The translations under genes were made by a program, and so were the position numbers. Shown here piece by piece: positions 1 through 8,710 of a stretch of DNA of 64,000 nucleotides. Below the pieces are notes generated by a model. It was not told where the DNA came from. It made no database searches and saw nothing but the letters and a program-made list of their open reading frames with translations. Numbering within the stretch: the first letter of the stretch is position 1; every line of letters starts with the position of its first letter. This DNA comes from an uncultured Paracoccaceae bacterium (GTDB lineage: Bacteria > Pseudomonadota > Alphaproteobacteria > Rhodobacterales > Rhodobacteraceae), in NCBI GenBank assembly GCA_947496605.1, contig CANMDF010000002.1, forward strand, positions 868,001 to 932,000, in the 5' to 3' direction.

Positions 1-341
1 CTGAACTTGCCGCCTGCGTGCAGCGTGCAGAGGATGACCTCGAGTGCGGATTTATCAGGGAACTTTGGGTGTGGGTCGATGGGGATGCCGCGCCCGTTGT
101 CTTTGATGGTCACCGAGTAGTCGGCGTGCAGTTCCACCTCGATCCGGTTGGCGTGCCCTGCGACGGCTTCGTCCATCGAGTTGTCCAGCACTTCGGCCAC
201 AAGGTGGTGTAGTGCCCGTTCATCCGTGCCGCCGATATACATGCCGGGGCGTTTGCGCACGGGTTCCAGCCCCTCGAGCACTTCAATGCTGTCGGCGTTG
301 TAGTCGTCGGGGGTGCCCCCGGAAAGAAGGTCATTGGCCAT
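1..341 (-). CDS. parE: DNA topoisomerase IV subunit B, 5' part only
   Basis: This is the N-terminal 113 residues of the ATPase subunit of topoisomerase IV, which unlinks daughter chromosomes; the gene runs off the left edge. Translation of the reverse strand shows the GHKL ATP-binding fold: [19 protein letters not shown], then [13 protein letters not shown] with the Mg-binding Asn, then [15 protein letters not shown], ending in LHAGGKF. The insert DPHPKFP and the motif [13 protein letters not shown] fit ParE better than GyrB, from family knowledge. The start ATG is the complement of 339-341. It is divergent from the epimerase operon. Confidence 0.93.
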   Translation of the reverse strand, partial: MANDLLSGGTPDDYNADSIEVLEGLEPVRKRPGMYIGGTDERALHHLVAEVLDNSMDEAVAGHANRIEVELHADYSVTIKDNGRGIPIDPHPKFPDKSALEVILCTLHAGGKF

Positions 342-453
342 GATACTGCTACTTCTTAGTGTTTTCATCATCATGGCAGGCCCTTGGACAAGGGGCAATC
401 GCGAATGCTTGCGGTCTGTGTTGGGCAGGCTAGTTTAAGGCCAAACAAAGGGG

Positions 454-1344
454 ATGATGATGCGCGTATTTTTTACAGGCGGCAGCGGCAAAGCGGGCCG
501 ACATGCGATTGGGTATTTGCAGGCACAAGGCCATACCGTCGTGAATGCCGACCGCATGCCATCAGGGTTGGATGTCTCTGAGTTGCTGATTGATCTGTGT
601 GATGCCGGCCAGGTGATTGGTGCGATGTCGCAATATGCTGACTTTCATGAACTGGAGCCCGGAACAGGCGTTCCGAAATATGATGCGGTGGTTCATTTTG
701 CGGCTGTACCGCGTGTCATGATCGGCACGGATGGTGAGTGTTTTCGCCAGAATACCCTCAGCACATACAATGTGATTGAGGCGGCAGTGAAACTGGGCAT
801 TCCCAAAGTGATCTTTGCCAGTTCCGAGACGACCTATGCCGTATGCTTTGCTGATGGCGAACTAAAGCCTGACTATGTGCCCATTGATGAAGACCATCCA
901 ACGCTGCCCCATGACAGCTATGCGATGTCGAAGGTATGCAATGAAGCAACGGGGCGATCGTTTCAGGCCCGTAGCGGCATCGATATCTACGCGTTACGCA
1001 TCAACAATGTCATTGAACCGCATGAATATGCCGAACAGTTCCCGGCCTTTATGGATGACCCCGCGCTGCGGCGGCGCAATATCTTTGCTTATATCGATGC
1101 GCGTGATCTGGGCCATATGGTTGACTGTTGCCTGCAAACTGATGGGTTAGGGTACGAGGTGTTTAACGTCTCAAACGATGACATGTCCGTGGGCATTACG
1201 TCAGATGAGGTGATTGCGCGGTTTTATGAGGGGGTCCCCGTAAAGCGTCAGATGCGCCCTGACGAAACATTCTATGCCAACGACAAAGCCAAGCGCATGG
1301 TGGGATTTGCGCCCAAGCATTCCTGGCGCGAGGTCTTGGGATGA
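454..1344 (+). CDS. NAD-dependent epimerase/dehydratase (extended SDR)
   Basis: This is a Rossmann-fold sugar-nucleotide-type epimerase or dehydratase of about 296 residues. The glycine-rich dinucleotide loop GGSGKAG lies at residues 9-15. The catalytic serine region (SSETTY) is near residue 123, and the YxxxK motif is Tyr156/Lys160 in DSYAMSK. Three consecutive ATG codons (454, 457, 460) follow an AAAGGGG ribosome site; with normal spacing the later ATGs are more likely, so the start is uncertain by two codons. The stop overlaps the next ATG (ATGA at 1341), so it is probably the first gene of an operon running to 4331. The substrate is unknown. Confidence 0.9.
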   Translation: MMMRVFFTGGSGKAGRHAIGYLQAQGHTVVNADRMPSGLDVSELLIDLCDAGQVIGAMSQYADFHELEPGTGVPKYDAVVHFAAVPRVMIGTDGECFRQNTLSTYNVIEAAVKLGIPKVIFASSETTYAVCFADGELKPDYVPIDEDHPTLPHDSYAMSKVCNEATGRSFQARSGIDIYALRINNVIEPHEYAEQFPAFMDDPALRRRNIFAYIDARDLGHMVDCCLQTDGLGYEVFNVSNDDMSVGITSDEVIARFYEGVPVKRQMRPDETFYANDKAKRMVGFAPKHSWREVLG

Positions 1345-2276
1345 GTTTCCCCCGTTTTGATTTGGCAGCGTTTGAGGCCGCGCATCAAGATGGACGCCTC
1401 GATTTAGCACGCGAATTGGACAGCATATGCCGTGATACCGGATTTTTGGTGTTGGAAGGGCATGGCGTGCCACCGGAGGTGATCGAAGGTGTTTGGCAAG
1501 CGGCCAATACATTCTTTACGCAACCCCCAGAACAGAAGCAGACAGTTACGCCGCCCTATCAAGGTTATCCTTATGGCTATCTTGGCCCAGACGCCGAAGC
1601 GTTGGCGCGCTCAAAAGGTCAGGACACCCCACCTGACCTGAAAGAGAGCTTCAATGGCGGTCCATTGCGTGTCCCGAATGGTGCCCCAACCGCTGCGATG
1701 GATTTTTGTTATCAACCAACGCTTTGGCCGGATGTTCACGGGTTTCGCCCAGCGTGGGAGGCATATTACGCCGCGATGGAGGATCTTGCCGCCCGTGTGA
1801 TGCGTGCGTTTGCGTCCGCTTTGGCATTGCCGGAGGATCATTTTGATCCTTTCATTGCCAATCCCATTTCCGCGCTGCGTGCATTGCATTACCCCGCCAC
1901 GGTCGATGTGCCTTTGGACAAACAACAACGTGCTGGTGCCCATACGGATTATGGGTCGTTGACAATTCTGTTGCCACAGCCCGGCAGCCAAGGGCTGCAG
2001 GTTCAGCAAGGTGAGGCTTGGGTTGATGTGCCTGCGCCTGACGGCGCTTTTGTCATCAACATTGGTGACCTGATGGCGCATTGGACGGCGGACCGTTGGG
2101 TCAGCACTTTGCACCGTGTTGTTGCCAGACCGGGCCAGCCTGCGCGTCAGTCGCTCGCGTTCTTTCATCAACCGGATTGGGGCGCTGAAATCGTGCCTTT
2201 GGACGGCTCTGACGCTTATCCATCAGTCCAGTCCGGCCCGTACCTGATGGCCAAGTTTCAGGCCACTGGTGTCTAG
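1341..2276 (+). CDS. 2-oxoglutarate/Fe(II)-dependent oxygenase, isopenicillin N synthase family
   Basis: This is a soluble non-haem iron oxygenase of 311 residues. The N-terminal DIOX_N-like region contains DTGFLVLEGHGVP. The iron-binding facial triad is visible as H201-x-D203 (AGAHTDYGSLT) and His258 (STLHRVV). The 2-oxoglutarate-binding RxS motif is Arg269-Gln-Ser271, followed by LAFFHQPD. It overlaps the upstream epimerase by 4 bases (ATGA), which implies translational coupling. The substrate cannot be deduced; family members hydroxylate or desaturate small metabolites. No sequence sign of a full biosynthetic cluster is present. Confidence 0.9.
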   Translation: MSFPRFDLAAFEAAHQDGRLDLARELDSICRDTGFLVLEGHGVPPEVIEGVWQAANTFFTQPPEQKQTVTPPYQGYPYGYLGPDAEALARSKGQDTPPDLKESFNGGPLRVPNGAPTAAMDFCYQPTLWPDVHGFRPAWEAYYAAMEDLAARVMRAFASALALPEDHFDPFIANPISALRALHYPATVDVPLDKQQRAGAHTDYGSLTILLPQPGSQGLQVQQGEAWVDVPAPDGAFVINIGDLMAHWTADRWVSTLHRVVARPGQPARQSLAFFHQPDWGAEIVPLDGSDAYPSVQSGPYLMAKFQATGV

Positions 2277-2319
2277 GCGCGAAAGCGCTATGTAGCGTGC
2301 CAGTAGAGAAGGCCATCAG

Positions 2320-2727
2320 ATGCGCACACCAGAAAACCCAATTGCTGTGATGGATGCCAGTTGCGCGCTGTGCAGTTGGGGTGAGCGAATGCTTCACCGG
2401 TTGGATCGTTCAGGCGAGATTAAGATTGCACCTATTCAGTCGCAGACCGGGGCGGATTTGATGCGTGCGAACGGTTTGGGTCCTGCTGATCCTGACACGT
2501 GGTTGTTCATAGAAGACGGCACCGTGTGGCGCGACTTTGATGCGGTGATCCGGATTGGTCAGCGGTCCGGTGGCGTGGGGCGCATTCTTGTTGTGCTAAA
2601 GGTCTTGCCGCGGCGGGTGCGAGAATGGCTTTATCAACGGGTGGCCCGCAATCGTTACGCCATGTTTGGGCGCGGTGACATGTGCGCTTTGCCTGATCCT
2701 GCGTTTCGCGCCCGTCTGCTGTCATGA
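2320..2727 (+). CDS. DUF393 (DCC-family thiol-disulfide oxidoreductase-like) protein
   Basis: This 135-residue protein belongs to the thioredoxin-like DUF393 or 'DCC' family. The diagnostic N-terminal segment is MDASCALCSWGERML, with a CxxC pair at Cys15/Cys18, followed by the conserved LHRLDRSGEIKIAPIQS region and the W-x-D region (VWRDFDAVIRIG). The family is predicted to be redox-active, but its reaction is not established. Its stop overlaps the ATG of the next gene (ATGA at 2724). DUF393 beside a Rossmann-DUF4166 protein is a pairing I recognise from other genomes, consistent with a shared pathway. Confidence 0.88.
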   Translation: MRTPENPIAVMDASCALCSWGERMLHRLDRSGEIKIAPIQSQTGADLMRANGLGPADPDTWLFIEDGTVWRDFDAVIRIGQRSGGVGRILVVLKVLPRRVREWLYQRVARNRYAMFGRGDMCALPDPAFRARLLS

Positions 2728-4331
2728 AAATAGCGGTCATTGGCGGATCGGGTGTATTTGGATCGCGGCTTGTCCGTTTGCTGGCCCGGGATGGGCATGA
2801 CGTCGTCGTTGTGGGCCGCACGTTGGCCACGGCCCAAGCTATTGCAGATGACTTGGGCCAAACGGCCATAGCGCTGGACCGGAACGCGGATTTGTCACCG
2901 CTCTGGGCGCTGTCCGTTGAGGCTGTTGTGGATGCGGCGGGGCCGTTCCATGCTTATGGCAATGATCCTTATGCTCTGGCGCAGGCCTGTATGACCCAAG
3001 GTGTCCATTACCTTGATTTGGCGGATGATCCGGCATTTTGTGTGGGGATCACCTGCCTTGATGCACAGGCGAAAGCCGCAGGCGTTTTCGCACTTTCAGG
3101 TGTCTCAAGCGTGCCTGCCATATCTTCCGCCGCTGTCGCGGCTTTGGGTGAGGGCACCAGGATTGATACCGTTAGTACCGCGATCTTGCCCGGCAACCGC
3201 GCCCCGCGCGGTGCGTCCGTGGTCAGCAGCATTCTTAACCAAAGTGGTCAGCCGATGTCTGCGCCCGTTGATGGCGCACTGGTGGCACATCGCAATTGGT
3301 CATTGCCGCAGACCTTTGATTTGGGTCAGGACATTCGCCGCAAAGGGTGGGTGATTTCAGTGCCTGATCAATTGCTCTTCGTGGATGCATTCAAAGCACG
3401 CACTGTGGCGTTTCGTGCGGGGTTAGAGTTAGGCCTGATGAACAATGCGCTTGCCCTGTTTTCAGTAGTGCGATCCCGATTTGGCTTCGGGGTGCCGCGA
3501 TGGTTGATCCGGTTTGTCTTAGCGATGTCGCGGCTGCTTTGGCCTTTTGGGACTGATGAAGGTGGCATGTCTGTGCGTGTCACAGGTCGCTTGCCCCTCG
3601 GATGGGAGGGCCGCACTTGGCGTTTGATTGCGCGTCAGGGCGACGGCCCGTTTATTCCGGCTGTGCCTGCGTGTGTGATTTTGCGTGACCCCGCGCAGAT
3701 TGCACCCGGTGCCCGGCCTGCTGTTGCCGAGGTAACGCTTGCAGCGATCGAAGAAGGGATGGCGGATTTGGCGATTGAAACGGAAAAGCTGTCGGTGAAA
3801 GTCACCCCATTGTTTGAGGCATTCTTGGGCGAAGACTTTGAACACTTACCAGCGCAAGTGCGCCGTTTGCATGATGTGCCCGCCCCACGGCGTTGGACGG
3901 GCAGGGCGAAAGTGACCAGAGGTGCGTCGCTTTGGGCGCGTACAATTGCAGCGGCATTTGGGTTTCCACCGGCGACCGATGATACGCTAGTGACTGTGAC
4001 GATGACCCCGCAGGATGAAGGCGAACTTTGGGAGCGGCAGTTTGGCGACAAGACATTTTGGTCATTCTTAAAGGTGAAGGATGGGCAGATGACCGAACGG
4101 TTTGGCCCGCTGACATTTACGTTAGGCCTGCATGTGGCGGGTGGGCAGCTGCATTTTCCTGTGATCTCTGGCCGCTTGGGTCCGATCCCGTTTCCTAAGG
4201 CGTTTCTGCCAATCAGTATTGCCCGCGAATATGAGGAGGATGGCCGGTTTCATTTTGATGTAGCGTTGCAGGCGCCTTTTACCGGTGCGTTGATGGTGCA
4301 TTACCAAGGCTGGCTGGAACGCGCGCAATGA
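2724..4331 (+). CDS. Rossmann (saccharopine dehydrogenase-like) plus DUF4166 fusion protein
   Basis: This is a 535-residue two-domain protein. The N-terminal half is an NAD(P)-binding Rossmann domain with GGSGVFG at residues 7-13, followed by RLVRLLARDGHDVVVVGR, of the saccharopine dehydrogenase-like type. The last ~180 residues match the style of DUF4166 (LWERQFGDKTFWSFL, then GRLGPIPFPKAFLPIS and FHFDVALQAPFTG near the C-terminus). It closes the 454-4331 operon. No function is established for the fusion. A reductase acting on a lipid or polyketide-like substrate is possible but is only inference. Confidence 0.85.
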   Translation: MKIAVIGGSGVFGSRLVRLLARDGHDVVVVGRTLATAQAIADDLGQTAIALDRNADLSPLWALSVEAVVDAAGPFHAYGNDPYALAQACMTQGVHYLDLADDPAFCVGITCLDAQAKAAGVFALSGVSSVPAISSAAVAALGEGTRIDTVSTAILPGNRAPRGASVVSSILNQSGQPMSAPVDGALVAHRNWSLPQTFDLGQDIRRKGWVISVPDQLLFVDAFKARTVAFRAGLELGLMNNALALFSVVRSRFGFGVPRWLIRFVLAMSRLLWPFGTDEGGMSVRVTGRLPLGWEGRTWRLIARQGDGPFIPAVPACVILRDPAQIAPGARPAVAEVTLAAIEEGMADLAIETEKLSVKVTPLFEAFLGEDFEHLPAQVRRLHDVPAPRRWTGRAKVTRGASLWARTIAAAFGFPPATDDTLVTVTMTPQDEGELWERQFGDKTFWSFLKVKDGQMTERFGPLTFTLGLHVAGGQLHFPVISGRLGPIPFPKAFLPISIAREYEEDGRFHFDVALQAPFTGALMVHYQGWLERAQ

Positions 4332-4377
4332 CTTTCTGTCCATTGTCGCCCCATTGCTTTGACCCTACATAAGCGTC

Positions 4378-5028
4378 ATGCGACTGACCTTTCCCCTGAT
4401 GGCAGCCCTGATGATGCCCGCGACGGCCCCGGCTCACCCACATGTATTTGTGGAAGCGCGGGTCACAGTTGTCTTTGATCAAGACGGAGGGTTTGGGATC
4501 AAGCTTGATTGGTTCTACGACGATCTGTTCTCGCTACTGGTCACCACTGATCTGGGGATCGACATGGATGGCGATTTGCTTTTGACGGCGGATGAGCAAA
4601 CGCTGCTGGATGAACAGATCACTACTTGGCCTGCCGATTACGCGGGTGATCTAGAGGTTTCGCAGGCGGGTGAGACGTTGGCTTTGGCAGATAAGCAGGA
4701 CCACCGCATGACTTATGAAGATGGGCTGTTTCATGAAGTGCACTTGCGGCCAGTCCCTGCCTTGCCTGACCGCGACGCGCCGATCCAGATCAGGGTTTTT
4801 GATCCGGCATTCTACACTGCTTATGACCTTTTGCAGCCTGTGGTGATCGAAGGGCGCGATGACTGTACAGCAACTGTGCTTCCCGCCGATATCGACGCGG
4901 CCTATGCGCTTGCTGACAGTCTATTGGATGGCCAAGACCCCAATGCGGTTGGACCCGATGATTATTTCCCAGAAATTGGTGATGCTTTCGCTGATACGAT
5001 TGTTTTGACATGCGCTGGCCCATTGTAG
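4378..5028 (+). CDS. DUF1007 family periplasmic protein
   Basis: This is a predicted exported protein of 216 residues. The N-terminal signal peptide ([19 protein letters not shown]) is followed immediately by [15 protein letters not shown], the conserved start of mature DUF1007 proteins. An EF-hand-like acidic loop, [12 protein letters not shown], lies near residues 62-73. DUF1007 proteins are typically encoded next to NicO/RcnA-type nickel or cobalt exporters, and here the 3' end overlaps the ATG of such a gene by 19 bases. A metal-binding periplasmic partner of the exporter is a reasonable inference. Confidence 0.88.
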   Translation: MRLTFPLMAALMMPATAPAHPHVFVEARVTVVFDQDGGFGIKLDWFYDDLFSLLVTTDLGIDMDGDLLLTADEQTLLDEQITTWPADYAGDLEVSQAGETLALADKQDHRMTYEDGLFHEVHLRPVPALPDRDAPIQIRVFDPAFYTAYDLLQPVVIEGRDDCTATVLPADIDAAYALADSLLDGQDPNAVGPDDYFPEIGDAFADTIVLTCAGPL

Positions 5029-5900
5029 TCCTCGGCGTATTTGGGGCTTTGGCCGTTTGGCTTTGGGGCTTTGGTGGTGCTGACTGGATGACGCGCCTTG
5101 CGGCCGGTATGCAGCGTGATGTGCAAAATGCGATGGCTGCGGCACTGCGTGGATTGCGTACGAGTGAGCCGGGCGCGCTCGTGTCGTTGTGGGGCTTATG
5201 TTTCGCTTATGGGTTCGTGCATGCGGCGGGGCCGGGGCATGGCAAGCTGGTGATTGGTGGCTACGGGGCGGGGACGCGTGTTCCTGCCAAAAGATTGGCT
5301 GGGTTGGCGCTGGGCGCATCATTGGCGCAGGCGGTCACAGCGATTGTGCTGGTTTACGCGGCAGTGTTTGTCTTGGGTTGGGGACGCGAGCAGATGACCA
5401 GCGTCGCTGATGATGTGTTGGCCCCTCTGAGCTATGGATTGATTGGATTGGTCGGGTTGTGGCTGATGATCCGTGGCATGCGCCATTTACGGCCCAAGCA
5501 TGATCATGATCATGCACATGAAGGTGATGGCGATGTTTGTTCTTCGTGTGGGCATGCGCATGGGCCGACGCTTGAACAGGCTGAAACGGTGCGGTCCTGG
5601 CGTGACGCTTTGGCGGTGATTGGCACGATTGCTGTGCGCCCATGTACGGGCGCGTTGTTCTTACTGATCCTCACCTGGCGCCTGGATATTGATTGGGCGG
5701 GCATCATCGGTGCGCTGGTGATGGGGTTGGGGACGGCCAGTATTACGGTGCTGGTGGCCTTTGCCGCCGTGGGCTTTCGTGAAAGTGCTTTGCAGTTGGT
5801 CAGTCATGCCGCCGTCGCACGTACGTTGGCTTGGGCTGAGATACTTGCGGGGGCAATCGTCGTGGTTCTTGCCAGCCAATTGGTGCTGCGCTTCATCTGA
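5010..5900 (+). CDS. NicO/RcnA-family nickel-cobalt exporter
   Basis: This is an inner-membrane metal transporter of 296 residues with about six to seven hydrophobic segments. The segment [21 protein letters not shown] carries the family's HAxGPGHGK signature. A histidine-rich cytoplasmic loop, [13 protein letters not shown] followed by CSSCGHAHG, sits near residues 164-186 and probably binds metal. The GxRPCTGA-type motif appears as [12 protein letters not shown]. It is translationally coupled to DUF1007. Export of Ni(II)/Co(II) is known for RcnA; the exact metal here is inferred. No RcnR-type regulator is adjacent. Confidence 0.9.
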   Translation: MRWPIVVLGVFGALAVWLWGFGGADWMTRLAAGMQRDVQNAMAAALRGLRTSEPGALVSLWGLCFAYGFVHAAGPGHGKLVIGGYGAGTRVPAKRLAGLALGASLAQAVTAIVLVYAAVFVLGWGREQMTSVADDVLAPLSYGLIGLVGLWLMIRGMRHLRPKHDHDHAHEGDGDVCSSCGHAHGPTLEQAETVRSWRDALAVIGTIAVRPCTGALFLLILTWRLDIDWAGIIGALVMGLGTASITVLVAFAAVGFRESALQLVSHAAVARTLAWAEILAGAIVVVLASQLVLRFI

Positions 5901-5915
5901 TAGTGCTTTACCGAT

Positions 5916-7319
5916 GTGCAGATCAGGCCTAAGCCTGACCGCATGGAACGGGCTGCACAAACATATCAAGAGCATACGCGGTCGATTTGGACATTGGGGA
6001 TGCCCCTGATCCTGAGCAATCTGGCCATGTTTGCAATCCATATTACCGATACGGTCATGTTGGGTTGGTATGATGTAACGGCACTTGCCGCATCAACGAT
6101 CGCGGGCACCTTGTTCTTTGTGATCTTTATCGTCGGCGCGGGGTTCGCACAGGCTGTGACGCCTTTGGTCGCCGCAGCCGCCGAGGAAGACGATGACGTC
6201 CAAGTTCGCCGTGTCACCCGCATGGGGCTATGGCTGTCGATCATTTACGGGCTGATTGTGACGATCCCGTTTTTTTGGGCCGAAGATATCCTCATCGCGA
6301 TTGGGCAAGATGCCGATGTTGCCCGCCTTGCCCACATCTATTTGCAGATTGTGATCTGGCAGATGGTGCCTGCGCTGATCATCATGACGCTCAAGTCTTT
6401 TCTGGCTGCCATGGAGCATACTGCGATCATTCTTTGGGCCACGATCGGTACGGCTGTTCTGAATGGGTTCATCAACTATGCTTTGATCTTTGGAAACTGG
6501 GGCATGCCAGAGTTGGGGATCAAAGGTGCTGCGATTGCGTCGCTGACGGTCAATTTGGTCACGGTGCTGATCTTGGTCTTTTATATCGGAAAGGCGCTGC
6601 CACAGTTTGAGCTGTTCAAGAATTTCTGGCGTAGCGACAGTGAGATTTTCAAGCGCGTCTATTTGCTGGGCTGGCCGATTGGTCTGACGTCATTGGCTGA
6701 GGGCGGATTGTTTGCCGCTTCTGCTGTGATGATGGGTTGGATTGGCGCGATTGAGCTGGCGGCCCACGGTATTGCCATCCAATTGGCGAGCCTGACATTC
6801 ATGGTGCATATCGGTTTTAGTCAGGCGGCTACTGTGCGTGCAGGGCGTGCGCTGGGTCGTAAGGACGAAGTATCGCTGAGGCGAGGTGGGATCACGGCGA
6901 TCGGTATGTCCGCGCTTTTCGCCGTTGCAACATCGGTTGTCTTTTTGGCGATTCCTGAAACGCTGGTCTCACTGTTCATTGATCCAAACGAGCCTGAACG
7001 CGCCAGCTTGTTGCGGATCGGCGCAAGCCTGATCATGGTCGCCGCGTTGTTTCAATTGGTGGATGGATTGCAGGTGCTGGCGCTGGGTCTGCTGCGCGGT
7101 GTGCAAGACACCACTGTGCCTATGTTCATGGCGACAATCAGCTATTGGGTGATTGGATTGCCGGTCAGCTACTTGCTGGCATTTACATTTGGTCTGGGTG
7201 GTGTGGGCCTTTGGCTTGGCCTTGTGATCGGGCTGGCGGTTGCAGCCGTTCTATTGCTGTGGCGGTTCTGGGGGCGATCTGTGAAAATCGCCCCGCAAGG
7301 GTTAGCTCAGCAAGTCTAG
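5916..7319 (+). CDS. MATE family efflux transporter
   Basis: This is a 12-TM multidrug and toxin extrusion antiporter (NorM/DinF type) of about 460 residues. The N-terminal transport segment, TLGMPLILSNLAMFAIHITDT, and the matching second-half segment, GWPIGLTSLAEGGLFAASA, show the internal duplication expected of MATE proteins. An ATG at 5943 (MERAAQTY) is an alternative to the GTG at 5916, and neither has a clear ribosome site. The last 18 bases overlap the 3' end of the convergent Hint gene. The substrate is unknown; members expel cationic compounds using Na+ or H+. Confidence 0.92.
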   Translation: MQIRPKPDRMERAAQTYQEHTRSIWTLGMPLILSNLAMFAIHITDTVMLGWYDVTALAASTIAGTLFFVIFIVGAGFAQAVTPLVAAAAEEDDDVQVRRVTRMGLWLSIIYGLIVTIPFFWAEDILIAIGQDADVARLAHIYLQIVIWQMVPALIIMTLKSFLAAMEHTAIILWATIGTAVLNGFINYALIFGNWGMPELGIKGAAIASLTVNLVTVLILVFYIGKALPQFELFKNFWRSDSEIFKRVYLLGWPIGLTSLAEGGLFAASAVMMGWIGAIELAAHGIAIQLASLTFMVHIGFSQAATVRAGRALGRKDEVSLRRGGITAIGMSALFAVATSVVFLAIPETLVSLFIDPNEPERASLLRIGASLIMVAALFQLVDGLQVLALGLLRGVQDTTVPMFMATISYWVIGLPVSYLLAFTFGLGGVGLWLGLVIGLAVAAVLLLWRFWGRSVKIAPQGLAQQV

Positions 7320-8093
7320 ATCACGCATCCGCAGACGTGGGTGGTTCATCAGACCAAAGTCTTCAAAGCTGCGCTTGTGTGGGAAGAGCGATAGATATTC
7401 GCGCAAAGCGTCGCCACGTAAACCCAAATTGAAGGCTGATCCGGGGTGCAGCGTTTCGACTTCGACACCATTGACCGACAGGCACCGTTGGGCGGAAAAG
7501 CCGAACTGGAATACGCTGACAGGGTTTGCGGGCTGCAAACTGAGAATGTTGTTGCCATCGACGAAATCAGCGGCAGGGATAAATGCGGCGTCAGCGCCAG
7601 TCACTTTGCGGATGCCACTGGCGCGGTGCAAGATGCGTGCGGCCGGTCCCAAGACCAGGTCTTGGGATGGGCGTTGAAAGCCTAATGCGTCGCCGGTAAT
7701 CCGGGTCATGACTGGCTGCTTAGCGTTCGCGGCGTTCGCAGAAGGACCAAGCATGATACGGCCACGCCATTGTAGCGTTTCATAGGTGCCATCTGCGAGG
7801 CGTACTTTGTCACCGGGCATGACATCTTCGACTGACATCAATCCGTTTTGGGTTTGCACGATTGCGTTGTGCCCGAGCGCTGCGAAAGCGTCTTCAAAGG
7901 CTACATGGGCGCGGGCGATTGTGTTGAATTCATTAAAGCGACCGTGATCATCCAGATACATGACTTCGTATTTGCGCTGGGCGACATCGCCGCTCTGCGT
8001 CTGCGCATGCTGCCGTTGCGCAGGTGTTTGACGCATCTGAGGGCTAAAAATATCGATCTGACGGGGAGCAACAGTTGAGAGTGACGACTTCAT
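7302..8093 (-). CDS. Hint-fold (Hedgehog/intein-type) domain protein lacking the nucleophile Cys
   Basis: This 263-residue protein has a ~65-residue polar N-terminus and then a Hint module: IVQTQNGLMSVEDVMPGDKV, LADGTYETLQWRGR, RITGDALGFQRPSQDLVLGP, and a HPGSAFNLG segment. Roseobacters often carry Hint_2-type proteins. In self-splicing members the domain opens with Cys or Ser; here the position before IVQTQNG reads ALGHNA, and the only Cys in the protein is in QRCLSVNG. Autoproteolysis is therefore unlikely. The ribosome site is AAGAAGG before the ATG at 8093. It overlaps the MATE gene tail-to-tail. The role is unknown. Confidence 0.85.
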   Translation of the reverse strand: MKSSLSTVAPRQIDIFSPQMRQTPAQRQHAQTQSGDVAQRKYEVMYLDDHGRFNEFNTIARAHVAFEDAFAALGHNAIVQTQNGLMSVEDVMPGDKVRLADGTYETLQWRGRIMLGPSANAANAKQPVMTRITGDALGFQRPSQDLVLGPAARILHRASGIRKVTGADAAFIPAADFVDGNNILSLQPANPVSVFQFGFSAQRCLSVNGVEVETLHPGSAFNLGLRGDALREYLSLFPHKRSFEDFGLMNHPRLRMRDLDLLS

Positions 8094-8304
8094 AAGAAAA
8101 CCTTCTTTGGCCTTACGTCATTTGCTGTCCCACCAACAACAACTGAGCAATAGTTACATTCATTTGAACCGACCCACGCGATTGTGGGACCGAAAGATGC
8201 GCCCTATGACTGATCCAACACACGGAACAGCATCGACATTGGAAACATCGCGCTTGTGCCTGCGCGTCCTGAAAACTTTACTGGAGCAAAGCCACAGGAG
8301 GTAT

Positions 8305-8316
8305 TGCCTGATCAGG
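8305..8316. repeat. 12-bp perfect palindrome over a stop codon
   Basis: GCCTGATCAGGC is a perfect palindrome that includes the TCA complement of the stop codon of the small gene at 8312-8473. It may act as a weak terminator stem or a protein-binding site. There is no adjacent T-run. The rest of 8094-8304 shows no gene I would defend. Confidence 0.35.
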
Positions 8317-8473
8317 CGCTCCGCGCGACTGCTTTGAGGGAGACCACGTTATCGTTGGCTTTGGCCTCACGTCGCACGATCATCGCTTTGCGAATGTCAC
8401 CCCGGGCCCAAGGCATAGGTGTGTCATAGGTCGCGACTGCGGCTTCAAGTGATTTTTGCCAGCGGCTTTTCAT
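8312..8473 (-). CDS. Small hypothetical protein (53 aa)
   Basis: This is a short, basic, probably cytoplasmic protein beginning MKSRWQKSLEAAVATYDTP and containing ARGDIRKAMIVRREAKAN. The ATG (complement of 8471-8473) is preceded on the reverse strand by AAGAGG at good spacing, which favours it over an in-frame upstream ATG at 8497. The composition looks like a real small Roseobacter protein, but I cannot assign a family. It stands alone between the Hint gene and pgeF. Confidence 0.55.
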   Translation of the reverse strand: MKSRWQKSLEAAVATYDTPMPWARGDIRKAMIVRREAKANDNVVSLKAVARSA

Positions 8474-8658
8474 GTTGATACCTCTTCTTAAGTGCAACCG
8501 TTCTCGGCTGCGGTTGAGGACTAAGTTGCTGGATCAAACTGGCGAGATTTTGACGAACTCAGGATTTATGCAAACAGATTCCGTTAACCCGCTAAAAAAC
8601 ATGCAAGCTATTGTTGTGTATGTATTTTGTGGTGATGATGAGGTTGGACATCAAGCCA

Positions 8659-8703
8659 ATGTTTAACGAACCGAGGCAGGTCTTGCCTCATTTAGTTAAA
8701 CAT
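8659..8703. repeat. Two-tier inverted repeat downstream of pgeF
   Basis: An outer stem, ATGTTTAAC / GTTAAACAT (8659-8667 with 8695-8703), encloses an inner stem, GAGGCA / TGCCTC (8673-8678 with 8684-8689). It lies a few bases past the pgeF stop, so it probably forms the 3' end structure of the reverse-strand transcript, although neither side has a strong U-tract. The remainder of 8474-8658 holds nothing recognisable. Confidence 0.5.
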
Positions 8704-8710
8704 CGCGGCT

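Noticed and set aside
8107..8337. Forward open frame of 76 codons beside the Hint gene
   Set aside because: No ribosome site, unlikely composition, and it overlaps the 3' end of the better supported small reverse gene.
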